A stretch of DNA of 64,000 bases, from the NCBI RefSeq assembly GCF_003584565.2, contig NZ_CP031010.1, positions 3,596,001 to 3,660,000 of the forward strand, in the 5' to 3' direction. Below the pieces are notes generated by a model. That model was not told the origin of the DNA and searched no databases. It saw nothing but the letters and a program-made list of their open reading frames with translations. Every line of letters starts with the position of its first letter. Position 1 is the first letter of the stretch. Below, one piece after another: positions 32,599 through 41,048 of the stretch. The translations under genes and the position numbers were made by a program. This DNA is from Alteromonas sp. RKMC-009. Its GTDB lineage: Bacteria; Pseudomonadota; Gammaproteobacteria; Enterobacterales; Alteromonadaceae.

Positions 32599-34071
32599 AT
32601 GAGTGTTGAAAAATTTAATCTTTTCTCCTTCACCGGAAAAATGAAAATTCTCCACCTGTCATGGATGGTCTTCTTCGTGACCTTCGTGGTGTGGTTCAAC
32701 ATGGCACCGCTTAAACAGGTGATCATGAATGATATGGGGCTGAGCATTGAAGAATGGAAGACCTTACTGATCCTCAACGTGGCGCTGACCATTCCGGCCC
32801 GTGTGATCATTGGTGCACTCACTGATAAATACGGCCCCCGCATCGTTTACTCCGCATTGCTTGCCGTCTGTTCTGTGCCCTGTTTTGTATTTGCCTTCGC
32901 CGACAATTTCACTCAGTTAGCCATCGCCCGTTTTGCTCTGGGCTTTATCGGCGCAGGTTTTGTAATTGGTATCCGTATGGTCAGTGAGTGGTTCCCTCCT
33001 AAAGAACTGGGCACTGCCGAAGGTGTGTATGGTGGCTGGGGCAACTTTGGTTCTGCGGCGGCAGCATTTACGTTACCGGCGCTGGCGCTGCTGTTTGGTG
33101 GCGATGATGGCTGGCGCTATGCCGTTGCCCTTACCGGTGTACTTTGCCTTATTTTCAGTGTGATTTACTTCACCAACGTAACGGATACACCCAAAGGTTC
33201 GACATACTTCCGTCCGAAAAATCTGGGTGGGATGGAAGTCACCAGTAAAGGCGATTTCTTCTTCCTTCTGGTGATGAAAACACCTATGTATGCCGCGCTG
33301 GCATTGCTGAACTGGAAATTATCCCCGCAAGGCGTAGCCATGCTCAGCGAAAGTGTAGCGGTAACCCTCTATGTGGTACTGGCTGCGCTGTATCTTTTTG
33401 ATGCCTGGTCTACCTTCAAAGTGAACCGCGAAATATTTAAAACGCCGGTTGCTCCTGAACACCGTTATGAGTTTAAACAGGTTGCGGTTCTGAACATCCT
33501 GTATTTTGCGACCTTTGGTTCAGAGCTGGCCGTCGTTTCAATGTTACCGGCTTTTTTTGCTGAAACCTTTGAACTGTCAATGGCAACAGCCGGCCTGCTT
33601 GCGGGTATGTATGCATTTATGAATCTGATGTCCCGTCCCGGCGGTGGCCTAATTTCTGACAAGTTCGGCCGTAAGAAAACCCTGCTTATCCTCACCGCCG
33701 GTCTGGCACTGGGCTACTTCACGTTAAGCCATATTACCGGTCAATGGCCCGTCTGGCTGGCAGTCCTTGCCGTTATGGCCTGTTCTTTCTTCGTACAATC
33801 CGGTGAAGGTGCTGTATTTGCCGTAGTTCCCCTCATCAAGCGTCGCCTGACCGGCCAGATAGCAGGTATGACAGGTGCTTACGGTAACGTGGGTGCGGTG
33901 ACTTACTTAACGGTTTACTCTTTTGTCGATGCCTCCGTCTTCTTCCTGGTGATCAGTGCCACTGCTGCCCTGGGTTTTGTAGCATTGCTATTCATGCGTG
34001 AACCGGGAGGCACTATTACCGAAGTCAATGAAGATGGTACAGTTGAACTTATTCAGGTAGGTTCACACTAG
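32599..34071 (+). CDS. NarK/NasA-type nitrate/nitrite MFS transporter
   Basis: A 490-residue inner-membrane carrier with 12 predicted helices. Nitrate/nitrite-porter features are the early WMVFFVTFVVWFNMAPL helix, RVIIGALTDKYGPR, the Gly-rich GFIGAGFVIGIRMVSEWFP with the substrate-contacting Arg, and the later MNLMSRPGGGLISDKFGRK signature. A second nitrate signature appears as GAYGNVGAVTYL. Operon context with a PP2C-kinase fusion and the NtrC/sigma-54-like promoter point to assimilatory nitrate uptake rather than respiration. Nitrate and nitrite reductase genes are not in this window. The ATG lies 18 bases beyond the attenuator. Confidence 0.92.
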   Translation: MSVEKFNLFSFTGKMKILHLSWMVFFVTFVVWFNMAPLKQVIMNDMGLSIEEWKTLLILNVALTIPARVIIGALTDKYGPRIVYSALLAVCSVPCFVFAFADNFTQLAIARFALGFIGAGFVIGIRMVSEWFPPKELGTAEGVYGGWGNFGSAAAAFTLPALALLFGGDDGWRYAVALTGVLCLIFSVIYFTNVTDTPKGSTYFRPKNLGGMEVTSKGDFFFLLVMKTPMYAALALLNWKLSPQGVAMLSESVAVTLYVVLAALYLFDAWSTFKVNREIFKTPVAPEHRYEFKQVAVLNILYFATFGSELAVVSMLPAFFAETFELSMATAGLLAGMYAFMNLMSRPGGGLISDKFGRKKTLLILTAGLALGYFTLSHITGQWPVWLAVLAVMACSFFVQSGEGAVFAVVPLIKRRLTGQIAGMTGAYGNVGAVTYLTVYSFVDASVFFLVISATAALGFVALLFMREPGGTITEVNEDGTVELIQVGSH

Positions 34072-34082
34072 GACCCTTCCGT

Positions 34083-35801
34083 TTGTCACAATTAGATCTC
34101 AGTTTTGGCGGTTACAGCACGCAGGGCATCAAAGATGAAAATCAGGATGCCTTTGCGGCCTGGCAGGCCAGAGACTACGCAGTAAAAGACAAAGGTATCG
34201 CCGTCGCCATTGCCGACGGCGTGTCTGCCTGTACACGGGCGAAGGAAGCGGCTAACACAGCCGTCACCAACTTTATTCACGACTACATGCAAACCCCGGC
34301 AAGCTGGACCGTTCAGCGCGCCGCCGGTCAGGTACTTAACAGCCTCAACCGCTGGTGTCACGGGCAATATGACTATTCTCACGGTGGCTACAGCCAGATG
34401 CTGACCACGCTCAGCAGCGTGATATTCAAATCCCGCTGCGGATTTATGCTCCACGTGGGAGACAGCCGGATCTACCGCTATTCGCAGGGCAACCTGGAAC
34501 AACTCAGTCGTGATCACTCAGCCAGACAAGGCAGCAATATTGTTCTTACACGGGCCATCGGGCTGGAGGCAAAGCTGGATGTGGATTTTTCCCGCTTTGC
34601 GCTTAACAAAGATGAAATTTACGTACTGACAACCGACGGCGTTACTAACTTTTTGTCTACAAGACAAATCCGTCAGCATCTCGACAGCCACACCAATGAT
34701 CTCGAACAAACGGCATTTAATATCGTCAGTGCAGCCCTGAAAGCCGGCAGTGACGACAACACAACCTGCCTGCTGGTAAAAGTGAATGAATTACCCGCCG
34801 GTGATGCCGCGGATGCGGATGCAATGCTGGATTCCTTGCGCCTGTTACCGCCGCTGGAACCCGGCCACAAAGTTGACGGTTACCGGGTGATTGAACAGTT
34901 TTTTAATGGTACCCGCTCCAGTTTGTATAAGGTCGCCGATGAAAAAACCGGTAAAGTGTACGGCTTAAAAACGCCTACGGAGTATTTTGAAGACGATCAG
35001 ACCCATCTGAAGGGTTTTCTGCGGGAAGAGTGGATAGGCAAACACCTGGATAACCCCGCCGTGATGAAGGTCTTTCCCCGGCCTGACAATGCCAGATTTA
35101 TTTATCACATCTGCGAATACGTTGAAGGGATCACCCTGCGACAGTGGATGATTGATAATCCGAAGCCCGCCCCGGAAAAGGTACGCCGCATCGTAAAACA
35201 AATTATTGCCGGACTCAGAGTATTTCAGCGTAATGATATGGTGTACCGCGACATCAAACCGGAAAACATCATGCTTACCGATACCGGTGAAGTCAAAATC
35301 ATTGATTTCGGTACTGTACAAGTAAAGGCTCTGCTGGAAACCGGTGAACAGGAACAGGAAGACTACCCGGTGGGATCGGTAAACTATATTGCGCCGGAAT
35401 TTTTGATCGATAACCAGAGCGATTTTCAATCCGACCTGTTTTCTCTCGGGGTTGTGGTGTACGAAATGTTCACCGGCGAACTCCCCTACCAGCCCTTTAA
35501 ATTTAAGGATTACATTCCGGCCAACGTTTTTGAATACAAGTACCGCAGCCTGAAATCATTTCGTCCCGATCTGCCGGCGTGGCTGGATATCTGCCTGAAA
35601 AAAGCCACGCAACCGGAACGGGAGAAGCGGTTTAATGCTTATTCTGAGTTCGAAACCGCGTTAAGTAATCCGAAAGAACTCATTGTCAGTGAACAAACAT
35701 TCTCTCCTTTGCTGGAACGCAATCCCGTCCTGTTCTGGCAAATGATTTGCGCCGTACTTTGCGGGGTCATTGTGTGGCTGACCTGGCTGCTCAACCACTA
35801 A
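34083..35801 (+). CDS. bifunctional PP2C phosphatase-Ser/Thr kinase
   Basis: A 572-residue fusion. Residues about 5-235 are a PP2C-type phosphatase with metal ligands in KDENQDAF, AIADGVS, HVGDSRIYRY, TTDGVTNF and GSDDNTT, all intact. Residues about 260-525 are a Hanks-type kinase with Lys in YGLKTP, catalytic YRDIKPENIM and DFG in IDFGTV. A C-terminal membrane helix (about 548-570) anchors it with the catalytic domains in the cytoplasm. The start is a TTG at 34083 with AGGA nine bases upstream and only 11 bases after narK, so it is co-transcribed. The same fusion is known beside nitrate transporters in other marine proteobacteria. The transporter is a plausible substrate by inference. Confidence 0.88.
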   Translation: MSQLDLSFGGYSTQGIKDENQDAFAAWQARDYAVKDKGIAVAIADGVSACTRAKEAANTAVTNFIHDYMQTPASWTVQRAAGQVLNSLNRWCHGQYDYSHGGYSQMLTTLSSVIFKSRCGFMLHVGDSRIYRYSQGNLEQLSRDHSARQGSNIVLTRAIGLEAKLDVDFSRFALNKDEIYVLTTDGVTNFLSTRQIRQHLDSHTNDLEQTAFNIVSAALKAGSDDNTTCLLVKVNELPAGDAADADAMLDSLRLLPPLEPGHKVDGYRVIEQFFNGTRSSLYKVADEKTGKVYGLKTPTEYFEDDQTHLKGFLREEWIGKHLDNPAVMKVFPRPDNARFIYHICEYVEGITLRQWMIDNPKPAPEKVRRIVKQIIAGLRVFQRNDMVYRDIKPENIMLTDTGEVKIIDFGTVQVKALLETGEQEQEDYPVGSVNYIAPEFLIDNQSDFQSDLFSLGVVVYEMFTGELPYQPFKFKDYIPANVFEYKYRSLKSFRPDLPAWLDICLKKATQPEREKRFNAYSEFETALSNPKELIVSEQTFSPLLERNPVLFWQMICAVLCGVIVWLTWLLNH

Positions 35802-35805
35802 ACGA

Positions 35806-36549
35806 CTAACTATCCTGGCTCCCCTCCTCTGGCGGGGAGTCGTATACATCAATCCAGTTTACGCTGTTGACATACTCTCCCCGTTTGCTTTTCCATTGAA
35901 ATACCTCTGTGGAAAACACGATTTGTTCAGGAATAAATCCCGCCGGTAGTGTGAACTCCTCATCGACGGTCTGAAAAAACTTAAATCCCCATTTGATATT
36001 CCCATTGGGTAGAAATCCCCCCTCACCGGCTTTAATTTCGTGAGGTTTTCCACCCAGACTTCCTTTAATGAGTACCGCAAGCTCACCTTTCAGCATGGCT
36101 TTATTTTCATTTTGCTGGAGTAACACCGCCTTGATCCGGTAACGGTTATCGCTGGCCAGGGGAGATACCTGGATACCGTCGATGAAAAAGCCGTCCTGAG
36201 TCACTTCAGGAGCAACCACCCGCTGATAAAAGCTGAGCTGTTCTTCCAAAGAACGCCCCTGCTGTTCTCTGGCTTCGAGCATCTTCTTGTACGATGATAC
36301 CGAGCTGGCTGCCATCACGCTTTCCACCTGCAATGCAGCAACCTGCTTTCGTAACGCTGCGTTCTCATCTTCCAGATATTGCCGGGTCTGCTTTTCACTC
36401 AGCGCGACTTTTTCTTCATTTTTCTGCTGAAGCTGCGCCAGCTGATAACCCGTGACCAGCATAAACAACAATCCGGCCACACAGGCCAGGGTAAACCTGT
36501 ACAGCCCCCATTTTTGGATTAATTCAGCGCGTTGTAACGGTAACTTCAT
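35806..36549 (-). CDS. membrane-anchored coiled-coil protein (DUF6776-like)
   Basis: A 247-residue protein with one N-terminal membrane helix (about 18-38), a charged coiled coil (about 40-112) with heptads such as EDENAALRKQVAALQVE, and a C-terminal beta-rich domain (about 125-240; DGFFIDGIQVSPLA, YRIKAVLLQQNENKAMLKGEL). The layout matches a family of uncharacterised gammaproteobacterial proteins I believe is DUF6776; the name is tentative. It converges on the kinase gene with 4 bases between and diverges from the ClC gene. Function unknown. Confidence 0.6.
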   Translation of the reverse strand: MKLPLQRAELIQKWGLYRFTLACVAGLLFMLVTGYQLAQLQQKNEEKVALSEKQTRQYLEDENAALRKQVAALQVESVMAASSVSSYKKMLEAREQQGRSLEEQLSFYQRVVAPEVTQDGFFIDGIQVSPLASDNRYRIKAVLLQQNENKAMLKGELAVLIKGSLGGKPHEIKAGEGGFLPNGNIKWGFKFFQTVDEEFTLPAGFIPEQIVFSTEVFQWKSKRGEYVNSVNWIDVYDSPPEEGSQDS

Positions 36550-36655
36550 TGTTCTTCTTTATTCATTTTTAAACCAACAAACAGGCACACTACTTGATAG
36601 GAAAAGCAGTGACTTATGATAGAATAACGCCACAGCAAAAGGATAAGCCACTTTA

Positions 36656-38332
36656 ATGCGACTTTCAGCACTTCGCCAGGAACTAGCCCATCCCAGAACC
36701 TCCGTTCAGGTGTGTATGCTGGGCATTGTGGGAGGCCTCATTGCTGCCGGCCTGATAATCCTGTTCCGGTTATGTGTGGAATGGGTGCAAGGTAGTGCGC
36801 TTACGTTGTTAAAGCAAGTGGTTTCCGATGAATGGATGGTGTGGTTTCTGATGCCGCTGTGCGCAGTCGCCTGCATCCTGATCATTGCCTGGATCACGGG
36901 GTTCAAACATTACCGCCTCGGCATTCCTTTCGTTATCCACCGTGTTAAACATCATTACGGACTGATCCCGTTCCGAACCACAATTAATCAATTCTTTGGC
37001 GGTATGCTGGCGCTGGCCGGCGGGTTTGTTGTTGGCCGTGAAGGGCCTTCGGTACACCTTGGTGCATTTGGCAGCAGCTTCCTTGGCCAGTGGTTGCGTC
37101 TTCCTTATAACAGTATTCGAATACTGGCGGGTTGCGGCATTGCTGCCGGCATATCGGCTTCATTCAACACACCTTTTGCCGCAGTCATCTTTGTAATGGA
37201 AGTGGTGCTCAGAGAATATAAAATTCACATCTTTGTACCGGTGATGCTGGCGGCAGCCATAGGTTCGGTGCTCACCCGCATGGTGTTCGGGGAAGTGAAC
37301 GAGTTATCCTTTCTCGCCATCGCCGCCTTTGATGAATGGATGTATTTCTATTTCATTTTCCTTGGTATTGCTCTTGGTGCGCTGGCAACCTTATTTAACT
37401 CTCAACTGATGCGGGTAATGCAATTTTTCCGGCCGATTAATATGATCTGGCGACTCATTCTTGCTGCGCTCATCACCGGTACCATCGGCATTTTCCTGCC
37501 GGAAAGTTTAGGCGCCAGCTTTGATGATGTGGACCATCTTTTCCACACCCATCCGGGCACCTTACTACTCCTGTCGATTCTTTCGGCCAAACTGATCCTG
37601 GCGATTTTTGCCATCGGACTGGGCATCCCGGGTGGTATCATCGGGCCTGTCATGGTGATTGGTATGCTGGCGGGCTCTGTACTGCTAATGCCCCTGCAAT
37701 CGCTGGTAGACGTTGATGATTACACCAGCAGCTTTGCCCTGCTCGGCGTTGCCGGCATGCTTACAGCAGTACTGCATGCTCCCCTCGCTGCCTTGTCGGC
37801 AGTGATGGAGTTGTCGTACAGTCCGGAAATCATTCTGCCGGCCATGCTGGTGATTGTGCCGGCATACGTTACGGCCACCCAGTTTCTGGGCAACCGGTCT
37901 ATCTTTATCCGTCAGCTCGATTATCAGAATCTGCCGTATGCCGTGACCTCTATCCGCGAAGCACTGGAAAAAACCGGTGTTCTGGCAGCCATGACCACGG
38001 AATACAAACTGTTCCTGGATGCGCCGGAACAGGCTATCGAAAATTATCTGTCTGAGAATCCCACTTACGTGGTGGTACAGAAATCCCGCACAGAGCTGGA
38101 TGTGCATTACAAACTGGTTCAATACGATGTCAGTCTGGACCATAATGCGCACCCATTGAGTTATTTCAGTATGGAAGGTGTCAGCAGTCAGGCCACGTTG
38201 CACGAAGTGTACGAAAAGCTGAAGAACGGCCGGAGCGGAGCGGTGTATGTTTACGACCAGTCTGTGCAGGAAGTCAAAGGGGTAATTACCTGGAACATTC
38301 TGCAAACCTTCCTGCAAAGAGCACAGTATTAA
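36656..38332 (+). CDS. ClC-family chloride transporter, non-canonical ion-path residues
   Basis: A 558-residue ClC protein with about 400 residues of membrane domain and a CBS-like C-terminal region (about 430-555). The outer gate motif GREGPSVHLGA is intact with gating Glu129. The GSGIP motif is RLGIP, with Leu88 at the central Ser position. The intracellular proton Glu is Val183 (NTPFAAVIFVMEVV), as in ClC channels rather than H+/Cl- exchangers. GGIIGP replaces GGIFAP. The CBS pair is divergent. ATG with AAAGGA upstream. Probably co-expressed with hemJ, 12 bases downstream. Confidence 0.88.
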   Translation: MRLSALRQELAHPRTSVQVCMLGIVGGLIAAGLIILFRLCVEWVQGSALTLLKQVVSDEWMVWFLMPLCAVACILIIAWITGFKHYRLGIPFVIHRVKHHYGLIPFRTTINQFFGGMLALAGGFVVGREGPSVHLGAFGSSFLGQWLRLPYNSIRILAGCGIAAGISASFNTPFAAVIFVMEVVLREYKIHIFVPVMLAAAIGSVLTRMVFGEVNELSFLAIAAFDEWMYFYFIFLGIALGALATLFNSQLMRVMQFFRPINMIWRLILAALITGTIGIFLPESLGASFDDVDHLFHTHPGTLLLLSILSAKLILAIFAIGLGIPGGIIGPVMVIGMLAGSVLLMPLQSLVDVDDYTSSFALLGVAGMLTAVLHAPLAALSAVMELSYSPEIILPAMLVIVPAYVTATQFLGNRSIFIRQLDYQNLPYAVTSIREALEKTGVLAAMTTEYKLFLDAPEQAIENYLSENPTYVVVQKSRTELDVHYKLVQYDVSLDHNAHPLSYFSMEGVSSQATLHEVYEKLKNGRSGAVYVYDQSVQEVKGVITWNILQTFLQRAQY

Positions 38333-38344
38333 CGGAAACCGGTT

Positions 38345-38770
38345 ATGATTTTGTGGTTAAAAGCGTTACACATCTTTTTTATGGTCGCCTGGCTGGCGGG
38401 AATTTTTTATCTTCCGCGGCTGTTTGTTTATCATGCAGAAGCAAAAGAACAAAATATTCGCGATCAATTTAAAATAATGGAAAGAAGGCTATGGTTTTTT
38501 GTCACGCCTTTTGCCATATTAACACTTATATTCGGTGTGTCCCTGATTTACGTTTACGGCATGGCCTGGTTCCGGGCTTCAGCGTGGCTACATGTTAAAC
38601 TAACGCTTTTACTTGCCATTTATGCATATCACTTCTATTTATTTAAACTGGTTAATCAATTTGCCCGCGACGAAAATACCCGGTCGCCTAAGTTTTACCG
38701 TTTTTTAAATGAAGCACCCGTATTACTTTTACTGGCAATTGTGATCTTAGCTGTCGTTAAACCGTTCTAA
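38345..38770 (+). CDS. hemJ: protoporphyrinogen IX oxidase HemJ-type membrane protein
   Basis: A 141-residue inner-membrane protein with four hydrophobic segments. It has the HemJ signature at the N-terminus (LKALHIFFMVAWLAGIFYLPRLFVYH, with conserved His), MERRLWFFVTPFAILT in the second helix region, and WLHVKLTLLLAIYAYH with the third conserved His. HemJ oxidises protoporphyrinogen IX to protoporphyrin IX in heme synthesis in bacteria lacking HemG and HemY. Assignment rests on motif and length; the absence of other PPO genes in the genome cannot be checked here. Confidence 0.85.
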   Translation: MILWLKALHIFFMVAWLAGIFYLPRLFVYHAEAKEQNIRDQFKIMERRLWFFVTPFAILTLIFGVSLIYVYGMAWFRASAWLHVKLTLLLAIYAYHFYLFKLVNQFARDENTRSPKFYRFLNEAPVLLLLAIVILAVVKPF

Positions 38771-38845
38771 AAACCATTAGCAGGCCAGTTTAACCCGCTT
38801 TATCCTAAGCGATATCGTTGTCATAAAATTAAAGGAAGCAATTTT

Positions 38846-39064
38846 GTGGCGAATTTTCTCCGGAAACGTGACAAGGCAAACCAAGACATGGATGTGAGTA
38901 ACGAACATTTGAAGTCCTTACTGGAAAAGACCGATGAGGCTTTTCAGGCACTTCTGAAAGAACCGGATTCAGACGAACTCAACGACGCCTATGAAGCGGC
39001 GCGGGTGGAACTGAACAGTTACATCAGCTCAATGCGTCACAATCTCGCCCAGCGACTTAAGTAA
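38846..39064 (+). CDS. small helical hypothetical protein
   Basis: A 72-residue, highly charged, soluble protein predicted to be all-helical (EHLKSLLEKTDEAFQALLKE, then DAYEAARVELNSYISSMRHNLAQRL). The GTG start at 38846 has AAAGGAAG at a good distance, supporting expression. No family is recognised. It lies between hemJ and a convergent UPF0149-like gene. It is large enough to be a two-helix hairpin, possibly a protein-binding or stress-associated small protein, but nothing in the sequence decides this. Confidence 0.6.
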   Translation: MANFLRKRDKANQDMDVSNEHLKSLLEKTDEAFQALLKEPDSDELNDAYEAARVELNSYISSMRHNLAQRLK

Positions 39065-39087
39065 AGCTTTTCAAGCCGGCGGACGCC

Positions 39088-39744
39088 CTACTCTTTCATC
39101 TGCACAAAAGTTTCAAACTGATCAGGCAAAACGCCGGCCAGTTCACCGGCCAGGTCAACATACTCTTTCAGCATCGCCGGTAACTGTGCAGCCAGTTGCG
39201 GAAGATGCTGCTGCAAAGCCGCTGCCTGTTCATCTGTACGCCTTTCCATTGCGAGACCGGGATTCGCCAGTGTTGAAAACAACTTAAGACAGCGGGACAG
39301 CCGCTTTGCAGGATCTTCGCTTCCCTTCACGCCTTTATCTTTCTCAGGGTTTGCCACTGCCAGTTGCCATGCTCTTTGCCATACCGGTTCAAGCCTGCCA
39401 TGGGCGCTGAGCAAGCCGGAAAGCCATGCCGTTAACTCCTTGCGCTCTGCGGCATTGTCATGCCACTGACAAACTCCGGGCAGCAACGACGTATTATTTC
39501 TCATCGCCTGCAAGTTCTGCCTTAAACCGTCCATCAGGCCCTCTGCCATGTGTTCAAACGACACATCAGAAGCCGCCACCGGCGCATTCGCCACCAGCCA
39601 GGGCATCCATTGTTCAGGCATAGGAATTTCAGGACTGGTTGCCACAGCGAAGATGAATCCACGACAATGGCATTGCGACGGGAGCAAAGCCGCCAGAGCC
39701 GGCTCTGCAAATAATGATGAAAACGGCGTGCTGTTATTTTCCAT
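39088..39744 (-). CDS. UPF0149 (YecA/YgfB-like) family protein
   Basis: A 218-residue helical protein. The segment CRGFIFAVATSPEIPMPEQWMPWLV (about 28-52) matches the UPF0149 signature in which a Gly-Phe-x-x-A segment precedes Pro and W-hp. The rest is helical and lacks the YecA C-terminal SEC-C metal-binding motif. The family is of unknown function. Upstream on the opposite strand is the Nramp gene. Confidence 0.65.
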   Translation of the reverse strand: MENNSTPFSSLFAEPALAALLPSQCHCRGFIFAVATSPEIPMPEQWMPWLVANAPVAASDVSFEHMAEGLMDGLRQNLQAMRNNTSLLPGVCQWHDNAAERKELTAWLSGLLSAHGRLEPVWQRAWQLAVANPEKDKGVKGSEDPAKRLSRCLKLFSTLANPGLAMERRTDEQAAALQQHLPQLAAQLPAMLKEYVDLAGELAGVLPDQFETFVQMKE

Positions 39745-39826
39745 TTATTCTGAACACTTTGATTAACCACGAAGAATCGTTATGCTGCATGCACTATAAC
39801 AATAACACTTAAATGGAGTACGCAGT

Positions 39827-41023
39827 ATGGCGAGTGACAAATCAGGCTATATTGTTGCGGCGGCTTTTATTGGTCCGGGAACAGTGACAACGGCCAGTAT
39901 GGCCGGCGCAGGTTTTGGTTTTCACCTTGTTTGGGCACTCCTGTTTTCTGTAATAGCTACTATGGTACTGCAGGATATGGCTGCGCGGCTGGGCACAGGA
40001 ACCGGAAAAGGTTTGTCGGATGCCTTAATGACACTGACAGAAAATAAAGTCTTACGCATTACCATTGCAGCTTTGATTGTGTCCGCTATCGGTATTGGCA
40101 ATGCAGCCTATGAATCCGGCAACCTTACCGGAGCAGCCATAGGCCTGGATGCCATTACTCCGTTAGGAACGTCTCAATGGGCTGTTATCCTGGGCGCACT
40201 TGCAGCGCTGTTGTTGTATACCGGAAAGTACAAATTAATTGAGTCTGTGCTGGTGTCACTGGTTGCTATCATGGCGCTGGTGTTTGTCATCACCCTGTTT
40301 TTTGCCGGTCCGGACTGGTCTGCCATGCTCAGTCAACTTCTTCATCCGCAACTTGATGCCGGCACGATTACCATGGTGCTGGCTCTTGTAGGCACCACTA
40401 TCGTCCCGTACAACCTGTTCTTACATGCCAGCCTTGTGGCACAGCAGTACGGGAAAACAAACGACGATGCCGCTCTGAAGACCTGCAGGAAGCAATCTGT
40501 GACTGCTATCGGGTTCGGGGGCATTATTACGATGATTATCGTTGCCACCGCGATGACCGCGTTTTACGGACAGAGTGAATCTCTTGATGCAGGTAATATG
40601 AGCCGCCAGCTTGCGCCGGTACTCGGGGAATACGCACAGTGGTTTTTTGCCGCCGGTTTGTTCGCAGCCGGTCTCACCAGCGCTATAACCGCCCCTCTGG
40701 CGGCATCCTACGCGGTGTGCGGCGCTTTAGGTAAACCAGCTGATATGACAGGCCGGTTATTTAAAGGGGTGTGGCTGGTGGTTATTCTGAGCGGTGTGAT
40801 TATCGCCAGCATCGGCATTAAACCATTACTCGCCATCTTGTTCGCTCAGGCCACTAACGGACTGCTTCTGCCCTTTATTGCGGTATTTTTATTAGCCGTT
40901 ATGAACAGGAAATCACTGCCTGCCACATACAGAAACAGCACGTTCAGCAACCTTACCGGTGCTGCAATCGTGCTGTTTGTGGTATGTCTCGGGCTGTATA
41001 AAGTCGCCTCACTGTTTTTGTGA
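39827..41023 (+). CDS. Nramp-family transporter lacking the canonical metal site
   Basis: A 398-residue membrane protein with the Nramp fold by pattern: about 11 hydrophobic helices, a first helix FIGPGTVTTASMAG and a sixth-helix motif IVPYNLFLHASLV. In canonical Mn/Fe Nramps these are DPGN and MPHNLYLHS. Here the metal-ligating Asp is Gly16, Asn is Thr19, Met is Val193, and the conserved His is Tyr195. Divergent Nramp-related proteins with altered sites are known, some reported to carry other cations or none. The substrate cannot be stated. AATGGAG precedes the ATG. Confidence 0.85.
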   Translation: MASDKSGYIVAAAFIGPGTVTTASMAGAGFGFHLVWALLFSVIATMVLQDMAARLGTGTGKGLSDALMTLTENKVLRITIAALIVSAIGIGNAAYESGNLTGAAIGLDAITPLGTSQWAVILGALAALLLYTGKYKLIESVLVSLVAIMALVFVITLFFAGPDWSAMLSQLLHPQLDAGTITMVLALVGTTIVPYNLFLHASLVAQQYGKTNDDAALKTCRKQSVTAIGFGGIITMIIVATAMTAFYGQSESLDAGNMSRQLAPVLGEYAQWFFAAGLFAAGLTSAITAPLAASYAVCGALGKPADMTGRLFKGVWLVVILSGVIIASIGIKPLLAILFAQATNGLLLPFIAVFLLAVMNRKSLPATYRNSTFSNLTGAAIVLFVVCLGLYKVASLFL

Positions 41024-41048
41024 GGCGCAATACCGGCCGGCTGACTGA

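Noticed and set aside
37685..38317. 210-residue minus-strand frame inside the ClC gene
   Set aside because: His-rich antisense translation without start signals.
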